Part shown: piece after piece, positions 47,516 through 57,901 of the stretch
Numbering within the stretch: the stretch's first letter is position 1
Layout of the letters: each line of letters begins with the position of its first letter
NCBI RefSeq assembly: GCF_019929575.1
Contig: NZ_JAHZPU010000005.1
Location: forward strand, 1-64,000
Direction: 5' to 3'
Length of the DNA stretch: 64,000 nt
From: Streptococcus infantis
GTDB taxonomy: Bacteria > Bacillota > Bacilli > Lactobacillales > Streptococcaceae
Translations under genes and position numbers: made by a program
Notes under the pieces: model-generated
The model's database searches: none
What the model was told of the DNA's origin: nothing
What the model saw: only the letters and a program-made list of their open reading frames with translations

Positions 47516-47545
47516 AACTTGCTCCTTATTCGTTTGAGATAAGAA

Positions 47546-47564
47546 AAAGCCGAAACTCGACTTT
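47546..47564 (-). terminator. Terminator of rnjB
   Basis: AAAGTCGA/TCGGCTTT stem (one GU pair) with a 3-base loop, then TTCTTATC. Confidence 0.6.
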
Positions 47565-47582
47565 CTCTCTTGCTATTTGATC

Positions 47583-49244
47583 CTATTTTGCTTCCATGAC
47601 TACTGGCAAGATAGCTGGGCGACGTTTGGTTTGATCAAAGAGGAACTTGGCCAAATTGTCACGTACTTTACCTTTAAGATCAGCCCAGTCAAAGTCCTCA
47701 CCTTGAAGATAGTCCTCAACTGTTTGGTTTACCAACTCTGTACTTTCGCGCAGAATATCTCGACTCTTCTTGAGGTAGACAAATCCACGTGTATGCACTC
47801 GAGCTTTGGCAATGATTTTCTTCTCGCGACGGTTAACAGTGATAGCCACAATGAAAATACCATCTTCTGACAAGACCTTGCGGTCACGAAGAACGACATT
47901 GCCCACATCCCCAATAGCATTTCCATCAATCAAGACATCTCCTGCAGCAACTGCACCAGATGGAACGAAATCCCCATGTTCATAGGACATGGTACTTCCT
48001 TTTTTAGGGATAAAAATACGTTCTGGTAACATACCAACAGCCATAGCAGCCTTGGCATGAGCATCCAATTCACGGTATTCTCCTTGGATAGGGAAAAGAT
48101 ACTTGGGTTGCAAGAGGTTAATCATCAATTGCAGATCACGCGCATTTCCATGTCCTGATACACGCAAGTTTTGAGTAATCGGTTTAACGATACCACCTGC
48201 TTGGTAGACCATATTTTCTACACGTGCCATGACAGCTTCTTTAGCGATTGATGGTGTTGTAACGATATAAACCAAGTCACCATCTTTGATTTCAACATAG
48301 CGGTGACGGCCAATTGACATTTTACGGAGTCCATTAATCGGTTCTCCCATACGACCAGTTTCAAGGATAATCAACTCATGATCTTCAAAACGAGACATAT
48401 CTTTTGGTTTGATCAAGAGACTTTCATTTGCCAGAGACAATTTCTTCAAGCGAATGGCTGTACGAACGATATTTTCAATATCGAAGCCAGTCAAAACAAC
48501 GCGGCGCCCAGTCTCTGCAGCGGCGTCAAAGACCTGCTGGATACGAGAAAGGTTACTTGCAACCGCAGCTACAATGATGCGTCCATCCCAGTCAGAGATG
48601 GTTTGCGTGATTTCTACACCAACTTCATTTTCACTAGCTACTTGGATATTGCTATCTGCATTCGCAGAATCACTTAGAAGAGCCAGGACTCCTTCACGAC
48701 CAATTTCGGCTAAACGTCCAAAGTCAGTGGCATATGATTCACTAGCTGTTTGGTCAAACTTGAAATCTCCTGTATAGACGATGTTGCCTTCAGATGTTTT
48801 CAAAACCACACCCAAACTTTCTGGAATAGAGTGGGTTGTACGGAAGAAGGACACTATCGTTCCACCAAAATCAATCTCTGTATTTTCATCAATCACATGG
48901 AAATCATCAAATTTCTTGACGCTGTCATTTCCCTTAACAAAGAGTTTAGCCAGTTCGATGGTCAACTCTGAGCCAAATACAGGAACCTTAGCTTCTGCCA
49001 AGAGATAAGGAAGGGCGCCAATCGCATCCGCATGCCCGTGTGTTAAGAAAACCCCAGCAATACGGTCGCTATTTTCAAACAAATAGTCCATATTGGGAAT
49101 AACGACATCGACACCCAACTGTTCATTTTCAGGATATTTCAAACCTGCATCTAATACAAAAATCGAGTCGTTAATTTCTGCGATGTACATGTTTTTACCA
49201 TTTTCACGCACACCCCCAAGTGTTGTTAATTTAATAGTATTCAT
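47583..49244 (-). CDS. rnjB: Ribonuclease J2
   Basis: Metallo-beta-lactamase/beta-CASP ribonuclease subunit that works with RNase J1 in mRNA decay. The 553-residue protein has the RNase J domains, but the zinc motif is HGHADAIG instead of HxHxDH, as in J2 proteins with low activity. C-terminal domain ends PAILPVVMEAK. It has its own promoter and a 23-base leader hairpin (49299-49322). Confidence 0.92.
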   Translation of the reverse strand: MNTIKLTTLGGVRENGKNMYIAEINDSIFVLDAGLKYPENEQLGVDVVIPNMDYLFENSDRIAGVFLTHGHADAIGALPYLLAEAKVPVFGSELTIELAKLFVKGNDSVKKFDDFHVIDENTEIDFGGTIVSFFRTTHSIPESLGVVLKTSEGNIVYTGDFKFDQTASESYATDFGRLAEIGREGVLALLSDSANADSNIQVASENEVGVEITQTISDWDGRIIVAAVASNLSRIQQVFDAAAETGRRVVLTGFDIENIVRTAIRLKKLSLANESLLIKPKDMSRFEDHELIILETGRMGEPINGLRKMSIGRHRYVEIKDGDLVYIVTTPSIAKEAVMARVENMVYQAGGIVKPITQNLRVSGHGNARDLQLMINLLQPKYLFPIQGEYRELDAHAKAAMAVGMLPERIFIPKKGSTMSYEHGDFVPSGAVAAGDVLIDGNAIGDVGNVVLRDRKVLSEDGIFIVAITVNRREKKIIAKARVHTRGFVYLKKSRDILRESTELVNQTVEDYLQGEDFDWADLKGKVRDNLAKFLFDQTKRRPAILPVVMEAK

Positions 49245-49340
49245 TTTCCCTCCGAATAGTCACTTCAACTTGTTTGTAGAGCTTTAAAAGCTCTCTTTTT
49301 CTGAAAGTTCAATTCACTTTCAGCCGAATCTTTTCCATTC

Positions 49341-49368
49341 ATTATACCATTTTTTTACTAATTTTCAA
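49341..49368 (-). promoter_or_regulatory. rnjB promoter
   Basis: TTGAAA (49368-49363), 16-base spacer, TATAAT (49346-49341). The leader contains CTGAAAGT/ACTTTCAG. Confidence 0.82.
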
Positions 49369-49487
49369 AATGAATCTCACAGATAATCGCACTTCAACTA
49401 ACTCTTTCCGTTCAATAACGGACAAAGCATCACTAATAAGTGAGACAAATGAGACAAATGAAACAATTGTTACTCCCATCATCCTGT

Positions 49488-49931
49488 CTAATCTTCAAAG
49501 AAGTCAGCAACATTATAAAGCACTCGGCAGTCACAGTAGGTTCCATTTGCTTCTAAAAATTCTAATACTCTTCGAAAATCTCTTCAAACCACGTCAGCTT
49601 CCATCTGCAACCTCAAAATAGTATTTTGAGCTGACTTCGTCAGTCTTATCTACAATCTCAAAGCAGTGCTTTGAGCAACTTGCGGCTAGCTTTCTAGTTT
49701 GCTCTTTGATTTTCATTGAGTATAAAATAACTTCAAAATCTACATCACCCTCTTTTAGAAATGACCTGGTCAAGAAAAATCGGCGGGACAAGCAAGCGAC
49801 TCTAACTCCTGATCCAAAAAATCAAACAAATCTAAAAAAGTCTCCCTTGGCATCAGTAAACTATCCTCAAATTCTTTCTTCTGTTGTTGCTTATAATCTG
49901 CCAGTAATTTCTTTTCCACTTCTTTCTCCAT
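49488..49931 (-). pseudogene. DUF2695-type gene broken by a BOX element and a frameshift
   Basis: ATG 49931 opens MEKEVEKKLLADYKQQQKKE and continues to ...LESLACPADFS, where a stop is met; adding one base in the T run at about 49773 restores ..SLTRSFLKEGDVDFEVI. A BOX element (49566-49724) then interrupts the frame. Past it the tail resumes as LEFLEANGTYCDCRVLYNV ending ADFFED and a TAG at 49490. The YCDCxVLxNV pattern is the signature of the DUF2695 family. The joined protein would have about 94 residues. Function of the family is unknown. Confidence 0.85.
49566..49724 (+). repeat. BOX element (boxA-boxB-boxC) inside a coding sequence
   Basis: Starts TACTCTTCGAAAATCTC, carries a shortened boxA (CCACGTCAGC), a CTGACTTCGTCAG hairpin, the boxC stem CAAAGCAGTGCTTTG, and ends TTTTCATTGAGTATA. 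It is the cause of the DUF2695 gene split. Confidence 0.92.
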
Positions 49932-49969
49932 TTTCTATTTAGACTAACTTCCACTTGATAGCAAACAAA

Positions 49970-49995
49970 AAGAGTCAGCAAGCCAACTCTTTCTA
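49970..49995 (-). terminator. Terminator of recJ
   Basis: AAAGAGT/ACTCTTT stem directly after the recJ stop, then TTGTTTG on the minus strand. Confidence 0.75.
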
Positions 49996-49998
49996 TTC

Positions 49999-52233
49999 CT
50001 ATTCATTTTTTTCCATCAAGAAATCATAGATTTCCTGAACTGTTCCAAGCGCCATTATTTCTTGCTCTTTGACAGTTTGTTTCAATTTTTGATAAATCTG
50101 ACTTTCAGCCATATCACGCTTTTCAGCCTCTTTATTTACCCTCATGACACCATTTTCAATGGTCACAAAGCCAAGCTCTTCAAATATCTGAATCATTTTA
50201 ACTAATAGAATTTGCTCAATCTTGAGATAGGCCGCCAAATCCTTGAGTTTATAGCGAATGTCAAACTCTGGGAACTGATAGATGGTTTTATACAATTTTG
50301 CAAACTGCTCTCTTGTGCCATAGCCCGTCAAATAGTAAGCCTTGGCTATATCATTTTTAAAGTAAATAGCAGAAAATTCCTGCTCCTGACAGATTTTCTT
50401 AAGGAGAGATATATCCTCAGGGATATTTTTTATGACAATAGCTGAACAAGAGGTCACATCAGGCAACTCTTGCGTAAAGTCCAAAACAGATACACCTTCT
50501 GGTAACAGGGCATTCTTACCACGGATGTTAAAGAGCTGGATACCTTCAACACGGGCGTCAACCATCATCAATTGCAAGGTTGTTTGTCCATTCCATTGGT
50601 TGACAGAGAGAGTCACCGCTAATTCCAGTTGTTTAGTCTGCGAAAACTCAGTCGCCCATTTTCCTTGACCAAAAGCGACCACCTCAAAACTGGATTCACC
50701 TTTGGAAATCTTCAGCTTGAGATGAGCATTACCAGCCCCCATAACGCGAGCATTTTCAACTTGAAAATCTCGAATATAGAAGACAGGTTTTTGGTTATCC
50801 ATCCCAAAAGGAGCTAGACGTTCAAAACTTTTCACCGTCTCCAGACTCAAGGTCTCTAAATCCAGTTCTTCATCTAAAAATAGATTGTTTTTCCCTTGGA
50901 CATCAGCACCTTTTTCTCGGATATAGGCTTCCAAAAGATCAGATAAGACTTCCAACTTATCCACTTCAAGGGTCATACCTGCAGCGCCTGCATGACCACC
51001 AAAGGCGATAAAAAGTTCGCGATGCGGGTCCAAAGCTTCAAAGATATCGACCGCTTCTATGCTGCGAGCACTACCCTTGGCGCGACCATCTTCGATATTT
51101 AGCACAATGACTGTCTGACCCAGTTCTTCAAGCAAGCGCCCAGCTACAATTCCAAGAACTCCCGGATTCCAGCCTTCCTTAGCCAAAACTTGGACACTTT
51201 TCTCAGGGTCCACCATGCCTTTAGCTTCATCGTAAATCGACTGAACAATTTCCTTACGTTCTTCATTCTTTTGATGAATCAAAAGAGCGATTTCATGCAC
51301 TTCCTCATCGTCAAACCCAGTCAACAAATCAATAGCTGGATTGGGATCATCCAAGCGTCCTAGGGCATTTAAACGAGGTGCCAACTGAAAACCAACCGTC
51401 TCTTCTGTCACATCGCTACTTGAAATCCCAGCGATTTCAAACATTTCTTGCAGACCCATTCGTTGGGTATTGCGCAAGACTTCAAGACCATACTGGACCA
51501 TGATGCGATTTTCGTCCGTCAAGCTGACCATATCGGCAATTGTACCGATAGCAACCAAGTCTAACAACTCAACCTGCACTTCTTCCAAAAGGGCACAAGC
51601 TAGCTTAAAAGCAACTCCACAACCCGCTAGATGTTTGAAAGGATAGTCCGCCCCTGGATGTTCAGGATGAATAATAGCATAGGCATCTGGTAAAACTTCA
51701 GGCATAGAATGGTGGTCGGTCACAATAACGTCCACCCCCATAGACTGAGCCAAATCAATAGCTTCATGTCCCGCCACACCATTGTCCACCGTCACAATCA
51801 AAGACACACCCTGCTGTTCGATAAAATATTTGTAGACACTGGCATTTGGACCATAACCATCCGTAAAACGATTGGGAAGATAAACCAGACACTCCGCCCC
51901 TAACTGTTCTAAACTCTCCTTGACAATGGAAGCCGAAGTCATCCCATCCGCATCGTAGTCCCCGTAAATGAGAATCAACTCCCCTTGCTCAATAGCCTGA
52001 CGAATCCGCTCTACTGCTTTTTCCATATCATGCAGAAGGTAGGGATCATGCAAATCATCCAAAGAAGGTTCTAAAAATTTTTTCAGACTGGTCTCATCTT
52101 TGATACCTCGTTCAAATAACAAACGAGCTACTTCAGGGCCCAAACCAGCTTTCTTTGCTATCTTTGTAAAATCCGCATCCTCAACTTGCGGAGCAAATTG
52201 CCAATTATAAGTAGGAATTATCAAAAAAATCAT
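49999..52233 (-). CDS. recJ: Single-stranded-DNA exonuclease RecJ
   Basis: 5'-3' exonuclease of recombination and repair. The 744-residue protein has the DHH motifs (YGDYDADGMTS, VTVDNGVAGHEAI, VIVTDHHSMPE), the DHHA1 motif AFGGHAGAAGMTL, an OB domain (AHLKLKISKG) and the C-terminal domain of Firmicutes RecJ. The TTG at 52224 is a plausible alternative start that matches the N-terminus I recall for pneumococcal RecJ. Confidence 0.95.
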   Translation of the reverse strand: MIFLIIPTYNWQFAPQVEDADFTKIAKKAGLGPEVARLLFERGIKDETSLKKFLEPSLDDLHDPYLLHDMEKAVERIRQAIEQGELILIYGDYDADGMTSASIVKESLEQLGAECLVYLPNRFTDGYGPNASVYKYFIEQQGVSLIVTVDNGVAGHEAIDLAQSMGVDVIVTDHHSMPEVLPDAYAIIHPEHPGADYPFKHLAGCGVAFKLACALLEEVQVELLDLVAIGTIADMVSLTDENRIMVQYGLEVLRNTQRMGLQEMFEIAGISSSDVTEETVGFQLAPRLNALGRLDDPNPAIDLLTGFDDEEVHEIALLIHQKNEERKEIVQSIYDEAKGMVDPEKSVQVLAKEGWNPGVLGIVAGRLLEELGQTVIVLNIEDGRAKGSARSIEAVDIFEALDPHRELFIAFGGHAGAAGMTLEVDKLEVLSDLLEAYIREKGADVQGKNNLFLDEELDLETLSLETVKSFERLAPFGMDNQKPVFYIRDFQVENARVMGAGNAHLKLKISKGESSFEVVAFGQGKWATEFSQTKQLELAVTLSVNQWNGQTTLQLMMVDARVEGIQLFNIRGKNALLPEGVSVLDFTQELPDVTSCSAIVIKNIPEDISLLKKICQEQEFSAIYFKNDIAKAYYLTGYGTREQFAKLYKTIYQFPEFDIRYKLKDLAAYLKIEQILLVKMIQIFEELGFVTIENGVMRVNKEAEKRDMAESQIYQKLKQTVKEQEIMALGTVQEIYDFLMEKNE

Positions 52234-52386
52234 CCACTCTTTCTTACGATTCTATCTTTTTATTATAACATGATTTCCAGTTTTTCTCTTGATTTTCTTA
52301 CTAACTTGATGACTCTTAATCGCTCTAAATAGCCACTTATAGCACATATACATGCCAAAACGTCATTCCATTCTTTTACTTGACTT

Positions 52387-52415
52387 TTGCATTTTCCACT
52401 CAGATAAGGTATAAT
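52387..52415 (+). promoter_or_regulatory. ssrA promoter
   Basis: TTGCAT (52387-52392), 17-base spacer, TATAAT (52410-52415), 16 bases before the tmRNA 5' end. Confidence 0.8.
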
Positions 52416-52431
52416 AATTGTATTGTCTTTT

Positions 52432-52776
52432 GGGGTCGTTACGGATTCGACAGGCATTATGAGGCATATTTTGCGACTCGTGTGGCGACGTAAACGCTCA
52501 GTTAAATATAACTGCAAAAAATAACACTTCTTACGCTCTAGCTGCCTAAAAACCAGCAGGCGTGACCCGATTTGGATTGCTCGTGTTCAATGATAGGTCT
52601 TATTATTAGCGAGATACGATCAAACTTTGTCTAGCAGTTTGATAAGAGATTTATAGACTCGCAGTTCCTAGGCTTGAGTTATGTGTCGAGGGGCTGTTAA
52701 AATAATACATAACCTATGGTTGTAGACAAATATGTTAGCAGGTGTTTGGACGTGGGTTCGACTCCCACCGGCTCCA
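52432..52776 (+). ncRNA. ssrA: Transfer-messenger RNA
   Basis: Rescues stalled ribosomes by trans-translation. The 5' end GGGGUCGUUACGG pairs with the 3' GGCUCC acceptor strand, and a T-arm (GTGGGTTCGACTCCCAC) is present. The tag frame starts at GCA 52514 and ends at TAA 52549, giving AKNNTSYALAA, the tag of mitis-group streptococci. CCA is not encoded. Confidence 0.97.
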
Positions 52777-52785
52777 TTATATTTT

Positions 52786-52968
52786 AAAAAGGCGGTGGGA
52801 CAGAAATCGATAGACAAAGTCTCGATTTCGTAGTCCCAGCCCCGCGAGGATGATTAGGAGCTTTTTGGAGTCTAAAAGACGAACAAAAAGTTCAATCAGC
52901 TACCGCGTCAAAGTTTGATTGCTAATAAAAAGTGAGGTCGGGATCTTTTTTGTCCCAACCTCTTTTTT
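52786..52968. repeat. Terminator-ended intergenic repeat, diverged copy (SPRITE-like)
   Basis: GGTGGGACAGAAATCGAT at the left and GTCGGGATC with TTTTTGTCCCAACCTC at the right match the ends of the other two copies; the middle is diverged (ATTAGGAGC, TAAAAGACGAAC, CAATCAGCTACCGCGTC). Same length (about 183 bp). Ten bases after tmRNA, so it may also terminate ssrA. Confidence 0.75.
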
Positions 52969-53144
52969 GTTTGCTTAGGTTACAAGGCTCTATCTCGATA
53001 TTTTAAAAATAAAGAGTCAACTTTTATTTTATAGTAACTACACTAATGATACTCAATATAAATTCCTCCACTTCAATTAACGACCTTTTGAACAGTTTAA
53101 TCATTGACTATTTACCACATTTTCCATTAAACAGTCCAATCAAA

Positions 53145-53400
53145 AAAGGCTCTATAATTTCTGTAGTGGGTAAAACCACCATAGGAATTATAGAGTCTAT
53201 TTTGTTGTAGAAAACATACTAAGATTAGTAGTGAGAAAATCTCCGACGGGAGAGAGTACTCACTACTTTTTCTTTATTGTCTTGTAAAGTCGTAGGGCTC
53301 TTTGGCGCTAGACGTCGCTTGACAAACTGGCAAGACACCTGTTTTAGGTGGAATTTGATCAAAGTATGTGGGACGCTAGACGTCGCGTATTGAAAATAAA
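53145..53400 (+). ncRNA. Candidate bridge RNA of the IS110 element
   Basis: Two strong stems in series: CTCTATAATT/AATTATAGAG with inner GTGG/CCAC (53150-53196), and AGTAGTGAG/CTCACTACT with inner TCTCC/GGAGA (53226-53271). Then a 13-base motif CGCTAGACGTCGC occurs twice (53306-53318 and 53374-53386). IS110-group elements encode a guide 'bridge' RNA in this region; the layout fits, but the guide loops were not assigned. Confidence 0.5.
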
Positions 53401-53443
53401 ATCACTAAAACACAGAGTTATTCAAGACAAAAGAGGTAATATC

Positions 53444-54646
53444 ATGCGTACAGTATTTGGGATCGATGTGAGTAAGGCAAGTTCTGAGGTGGCAATTTTA
53501 GTCAACGGTGAGAAGATTCATGGATACACTATGCTCAATGACGCCATTGGCTTCAATCGTCTTTTGAATGACTTGAAAACTGTTCATAACCCTGAGATTA
53601 TATTTGAAGCTACTGGTGTCTATTCTCGGCGTCTTCGAGCCTTTCTTGAGGAATACGGCTACGCTTATACACAGCTGAATCCTCTGGAAGCTAAGAAGCA
53701 ACTGGACAGTCTGCGAGTTCGTAAAACAGACAAAATTGACGCTGAAAAGTTGGCTCATTCTCAATTTATACTCAATCGTAAACCAACTTATGCGCAGGAA
53801 GAAGTTTATCAACACCTGCGTAATTTAAGCCGTTTCTATCAAAATCTTACAGAAGACATTGTTAGAGCTAAAAACCGTCTACACAAGGTCTTACAAGTCA
53901 CCTTTCCTGAATTGGATAATCTCTTATCCACACCAACTGGAGAGCAATATTGGAATTTAGTGATGGCTTTTCCATGCAAAGAGTTTGTATTAAGCCTATC
54001 TCAAAGTAACTTGTGTGAGATTATCCGTCAATCTACCTCCAAACGCATCTCTGAAAAGCGTATTGCTTACCTGACTGATAAACTTATAAAACTCGCTAAA
54101 CAATCTTTTTGTGCGGTCAAGAAAATCTCCCCAATGCTTGAAGAGGTTCGTTACTATGCAAAAGAATGGCTTCGTCTTTCTGAGCACAGACAGGTTGTCT
54201 TAGACGACATGGTAGCTCTAGCTCAGCCTTTACCAGAGTATGACATCTTACGGTCAATTCCTGGAATCGCAGAAATCACAGCGACATCTATCATTGGCGA
54301 ATTGGGAGATATTCGTCGCTTTCAGTCTACCAATCAAATCAACGCTTTTATTGGCATTGACCTGAGACACTATGAATCTGGGAACTTTCTCGCCAAGGAA
54401 CACATTACTAAACGAGGTAATCCCTATGCCAGAAAAATATTGTTCAAGTGCATTCATAACATCGCTTCAGCTAGTCATACTAATCCCTGCCATATCGCCG
54501 ACTTTTATGAGAAACGAAAAAGACAATCGAAAATAGCTTCAACCAAGCCACATGCGATTGCCTCTATACATCGTCTCATTCGAACAATGTATTACCTCAT
54601 TACGCATAACAAACTTTACGATTACTCTTTGACCCAAAATCGATAA
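53444..54646 (+). CDS. IS110-family transposase (DEDD recombinase)
   Basis: About 400 residues from ATG 53444, preceded by AGAGG; a 32-codon extension to 53348 has no ribosome site and covers the noncoding RNA region. The RuvC-like DEDD residues are seen in FGIDVSK, FEATG, KTDK and IDAEKL. The C-terminal Transposase_20 domain follows (IPGIAEITATSIIGELGD; YESGNF with the likely serine nucleophile; KRGNPYARKILF). No frameshift or stop, so the enzyme may be active. Confidence 0.92.
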   Translation: MRTVFGIDVSKASSEVAILVNGEKIHGYTMLNDAIGFNRLLNDLKTVHNPEIIFEATGVYSRRLRAFLEEYGYAYTQLNPLEAKKQLDSLRVRKTDKIDAEKLAHSQFILNRKPTYAQEEVYQHLRNLSRFYQNLTEDIVRAKNRLHKVLQVTFPELDNLLSTPTGEQYWNLVMAFPCKEFVLSLSQSNLCEIIRQSTSKRISEKRIAYLTDKLIKLAKQSFCAVKKISPMLEEVRYYAKEWLRLSEHRQVVLDDMVALAQPLPEYDILRSIPGIAEITATSIIGELGDIRRFQSTNQINAFIGIDLRHYESGNFLAKEHITKRGNPYARKILFKCIHNIASASHTNPCHIADFYEKRKRQSKIASTKPHAIASIHRLIRTMYYLITHNKLYDYSLTQNR

Positions 54647-54743
54647 GGCTATCTATGCCGTATTATTATAATACCTTGTTTCAAAAAATACCAGATGAGG
54701 TGGTTTTTTAGCATGCCCTTTTATGGATCAATAAGTGGTAAAA

Positions 54744-54778
54744 ATAAGACAGTAACCTCAGAATAGCTACTGTCTTAT
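54744..54778. terminator. Terminator of ileS
   Basis: ATAAGACAGTA/TACTGTCTTAT, 11-bp perfect stem with 13-base loop and T-rich tails on both strands. It ends ileS and may also stop IS transcripts. Confidence 0.85.
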
Positions 54779-54853
54779 CTCTTTTTTTACTTAAAGCCCT
54801 TGATATACTTGACAAATGGTAGAAAAGAGCCTAAAAAAATCTCTTATATAAAA

Positions 54854-57646
54854 TTATTTGACTTCAAAGCCTTCTGCGACTGCGTCTGCAAAGTTTTCTT
54901 CTACGACACTTGCACAGTGGTCACAGATGACCGCCTGGTAGCTGCGTTCTGATGTTGTTGGATCGATACGACGGCAACGGTCACAAACTTCACCTGCAGC
55001 GCGTTCAACTGTGAAGGCTACATCTTCGAAGCTAACGGCAGATTCTGGTGCTGGTCCTTCAGCGATGGTCAAGTCTGACACGATCAAAAGTTGAGCCACA
55101 TTGCTGTTTACTGCTTCAAGCAGAGTTTTCACCACTTCGTTTGGATAAACCGTCAAGTGAGCTTCAAGGGATTTACCAATTACTTTGGCATTACGAGCTT
55201 CTTCCAAGGCTTTTTGAGCTTGACCACGGAAGTCCATGAAGGCTGCCCATGCATCCAAGATTTCTTCTTGGTTAGCAAATGTTTGAGCTTCTGGCAATTC
55301 TGACAATTGAACAAAGTCTTCGGCTTCAAACTCAAGATATGACCAGATTTCTTCCGCAGTGTGAGGAAGGATTGGTGTCAAGAGTTTGGTGATTTTTACA
55401 AGGATATCGTAGAAGACAGTTTGCATTTGACGGCGTTCAAGTGATTTTGTACCTTCGATGTAGACAACATCTTTGGCAAAATCAAGGTAGAATGCTGACA
55501 AGTCAACATTGATAAAGTTAACAAGTGCTTTATAGATTGTCAAGAATTCAAAGTCAGCATAAGCATCACGAATGGTCTTAACGAGTTGGTTAAAGCGAAT
55601 AGTCATGTACTTGTCAACTGAACGTAATTCTTCGTAAGCCACTGCATCCTCAGCTGGGTTAAAGTCAGATGTGTTAGCAATCAAGAAACGAAGGGTATTA
55701 CGGATCTTACGGTAAGTCTCAGAGACTTGGCTCAAGATATCCATAGAGATACGCACGTCGTTGCTTGAGTCAACACTGGTTACCCAGAGACGCAAGATTT
55801 CCGCACCGAATTGTTTTTCAACATCACTTGGAGCAATGGTATTTCCAAGTGATTTAGACATCTTCTCACCTTTACCATCTAATGTGAAACCTTGAGACAA
55901 GATTTGCTTGTAAGGTGCTACGCCATGATTAGCAACAGATGTGATAAGTGATGAGTTAAACCAACCACGGTATTGGTCAGAACCTTCAAGGTAAAGGTCA
56001 GCTGGATAAGTCAGATTTGGACGATTCACCAAAACACCATTCCATGATGAACCTGAGTCAAACCAAACGTCCATGATGTCTGTTTCTTTCTTAAACTCAC
56101 CATTTGGTGAACCTGGATGGGTAAATCCTTCTGGCAAGAGGTCTTTGGCATCACGTTCCCACCAGATAATTGAACCATGTTCTTCAAAGAGTTGAGCTAC
56201 ATGCTCGATGGTTTCAGCTGTCATGATTGGTGTTCCATCTTCTGCATAGAAGATTGGAAGTGGCACACCCCAAGCACGTTGACGAGAGATAACCCAGTCA
56301 CCACGGTCACGAATCATATTGTAAAGACGGACTTTACCCCATTCTGTATGGAATTTCACTTTATCAATAGCATCCAGGATTTCTTGACGGAATTTTGAAA
56401 CAGAGGCAAACCACTGTGGCACTGCACGCCAGATGATTGGTTTCTTAGTACGCCAGTCAAATGGGTAGGAGTGAGAGATTTCTTCTTGAGCAAGAAGAAG
56501 GTTTCCAAGTTTTTCAATAACCGTTGGCACAACCTTGTCGTAGAATTGACCTTCGAACTCTGCACCAGCATTGGCCATCATGATCCCGCGTTCGTTAACA
56601 GTCACTGCGACTTCAAGACCATTAGCAATACCGACATTGTAGTCATCCTCACCAAAACCAGGGGCTGTATGGACAATACCTGTACCAGAGTCTGTTGTAA
56701 CGTGGTCACCAAGGATAACGAGTTCATCTACTGCTGTATCCCATGGGTGCTCTGTCACAATTTGGTTCAATTCTGAACCACGGTAAGTAGCCAAAACTTG
56801 AACATCCGACCAACCGAATTTCTCAGACAAACTGTTCAACAATTCTGCAGCAACAACAAACTTACGAGCTTCACCAGCAGGTTGAACTAAAACGTAATCA
56901 ATATCTGCTCCAACAGTCAAACCACGAGAAGCTGTGATGGTAAATGGTGTAGTTGTCCAGACAACGATGTAAGTATCTGTATCTAGGATACCTTTGCCAT
57001 CTTTTACCTTATTAGCATAGTAAAGGGAAGTTGAAACCAAGTCATGGTATTCAATCTCAGCTTCGGCAAGGGCAGACTCAGATGACCATGACCAGTAAAC
57101 TGGCTTGGCACCACGGTAGATATAACCCTTATTAGCCATCTCACCAAAGACACGGATTTGGGCTGCTTCATAGTCTGGAGTTAAAGTCACATATAAATTT
57201 TCCCAGTCACCTGACATCCCCAAGCGCTTGAAATCATCACGTTGTTTATAAACTTGAGAAAGAGCGTACTCACGGCAAAGTTTTAAGTACTCAACCAAGT
57301 CCATTTCTTTGCGCTTAACACCTTGCTTTGCCAAAACTTGCTCGATTGGCAGACCATGAGTATCCCAACCTGGGATATAAGGTGCGTTAAAACCTGACAT
57401 AGACTTAGAACGAATGATAATATCTTTTGAGATATGATTCATGGCATGTCCAACGTGGATATTTCCGTTTGCGTATGGAGGGCCATCATGCAAGACAAAA
57501 TGCGGTTTCCCCTCATTTAGTTCTTGACGACGTTGGTACAATTTTGCTTCTTCCCATTCTTTTTGCCAGACTGGTTCTTTGGTTGGAAGGCCTGCACGCA
57601 TTGGGAAGTCAGTTTTCCCTAGATTTAAAGTTTCTTTGAGTTTCAT
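54854..57646 (-). CDS. ileS: Isoleucyl-tRNA synthetase
   Basis: Charges tRNA-Ile. The 930-residue protein has class I motifs [12 protein letters not shown] and [10 protein letters not shown], the editing domain ([10 protein letters not shown]) and a C-terminal zinc finger (CDRCRR...CDHC). Controlled by the T-box leader directly upstream. Confidence 0.97.
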   Translation of the reverse strand: MKLKETLNLGKTDFPMRAGLPTKEPVWQKEWEEAKLYQRRQELNEGKPHFVLHDGPPYANGNIHVGHAMNHISKDIIIRSKSMSGFNAPYIPGWDTHGLPIEQVLAKQGVKRKEMDLVEYLKLCREYALSQVYKQRDDFKRLGMSGDWENLYVTLTPDYEAAQIRVFGEMANKGYIYRGAKPVYWSWSSESALAEAEIEYHDLVSTSLYYANKVKDGKGILDTDTYIVVWTTTPFTITASRGLTVGADIDYVLVQPAGEARKFVVAAELLNSLSEKFGWSDVQVLATYRGSELNQIVTEHPWDTAVDELVILGDHVTTDSGTGIVHTAPGFGEDDYNVGIANGLEVAVTVNERGIMMANAGAEFEGQFYDKVVPTVIEKLGNLLLAQEEISHSYPFDWRTKKPIIWRAVPQWFASVSKFRQEILDAIDKVKFHTEWGKVRLYNMIRDRGDWVISRQRAWGVPLPIFYAEDGTPIMTAETIEHVAQLFEEHGSIIWWERDAKDLLPEGFTHPGSPNGEFKKETDIMDVWFDSGSSWNGVLVNRPNLTYPADLYLEGSDQYRGWFNSSLITSVANHGVAPYKQILSQGFTLDGKGEKMSKSLGNTIAPSDVEKQFGAEILRLWVTSVDSSNDVRISMDILSQVSETYRKIRNTLRFLIANTSDFNPAEDAVAYEELRSVDKYMTIRFNQLVKTIRDAYADFEFLTIYKALVNFINVDLSAFYLDFAKDVVYIEGTKSLERRQMQTVFYDILVKITKLLTPILPHTAEEIWSYLEFEAEDFVQLSELPEAQTFANQEEILDAWAAFMDFRGQAQKALEEARNAKVIGKSLEAHLTVYPNEVVKTLLEAVNSNVAQLLIVSDLTIAEGPAPESAVSFEDVAFTVERAAGEVCDRCRRIDPTTSERSYQAVICDHCASVVEENFADAVAEGFEVK

Positions 57647-57678
57647 GATATCTCCTTTTTTATATAGACAAAATAAAA

Positions 57679-57891
57679 ACCACGACTCGCTAAAAAGGAC
57701 GAAAATCGTGGTACCACCTTTGTTCGGAAAAAGAACTAGTCTTTCTCCCTTTTTTCCCGTAACGTGGGGAACGTCAAATCCTACTAACTTCAGACTTGAT
57801 AACTTGAGAGGATAATCTAATCAACAGGGATTGTAGGACTTCCACCATCGCCTACTCGCTGAAAATATGTTTAATTAGATCTTGTTCTCAG
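57679..57891 (-). promoter_or_regulatory. T-box leader of ileS
   Basis: On the minus strand: Stem I motifs GCGAGTAGGCGATGGTGGAAG, a possible ATC specifier near ATTATCCTC, the T-box GGTGGTACCACG (57718-57707), and a terminator ACCACGA/TCGTGGT with T run TTTTTATTTT (57712-57674). Uncharged tRNA-Ile would favour the antiterminator. The exact specifier is not proven. Confidence 0.9.
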
Positions 57892-57901
57892 ATTTTATTT
57901 C

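Larger units (their letters stand above)
53130..54700 (+). mobile_element. IS110-family insertion sequence, intact transposase
   Basis: Long structured noncoding left part (about 53145-53443), transposase gene and a short right part. IS110 elements have no terminal inverted repeats, so both borders are estimates. The left border follows AT-rich sequence with no recognisable gene (52969-53130) and the right border precedes the ileS terminator. Confidence 0.75.

Noticed and set aside
49451-49475. Short GAGACAAAT repeats
   Set aside because: Only two to three imperfect 9-base copies; too little to call a repeat element.
49706-49942. 78-codon plus-strand ORF
   Set aside because: Antisense to the broken DUF2695 gene and BOX end; low-complexity product, no support.
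52263-52517. 84-codon minus-strand ORF
   Set aside because: Overlaps the tmRNA gene and its promoter; no ribosome site or family match.
53348-53443. Longer N-terminus for the IS110 transposase
   Set aside because: The 32 extra codons have no ribosome site and lie in the structured noncoding part; IS110 proteins begin at the ..FGIDVSK region.
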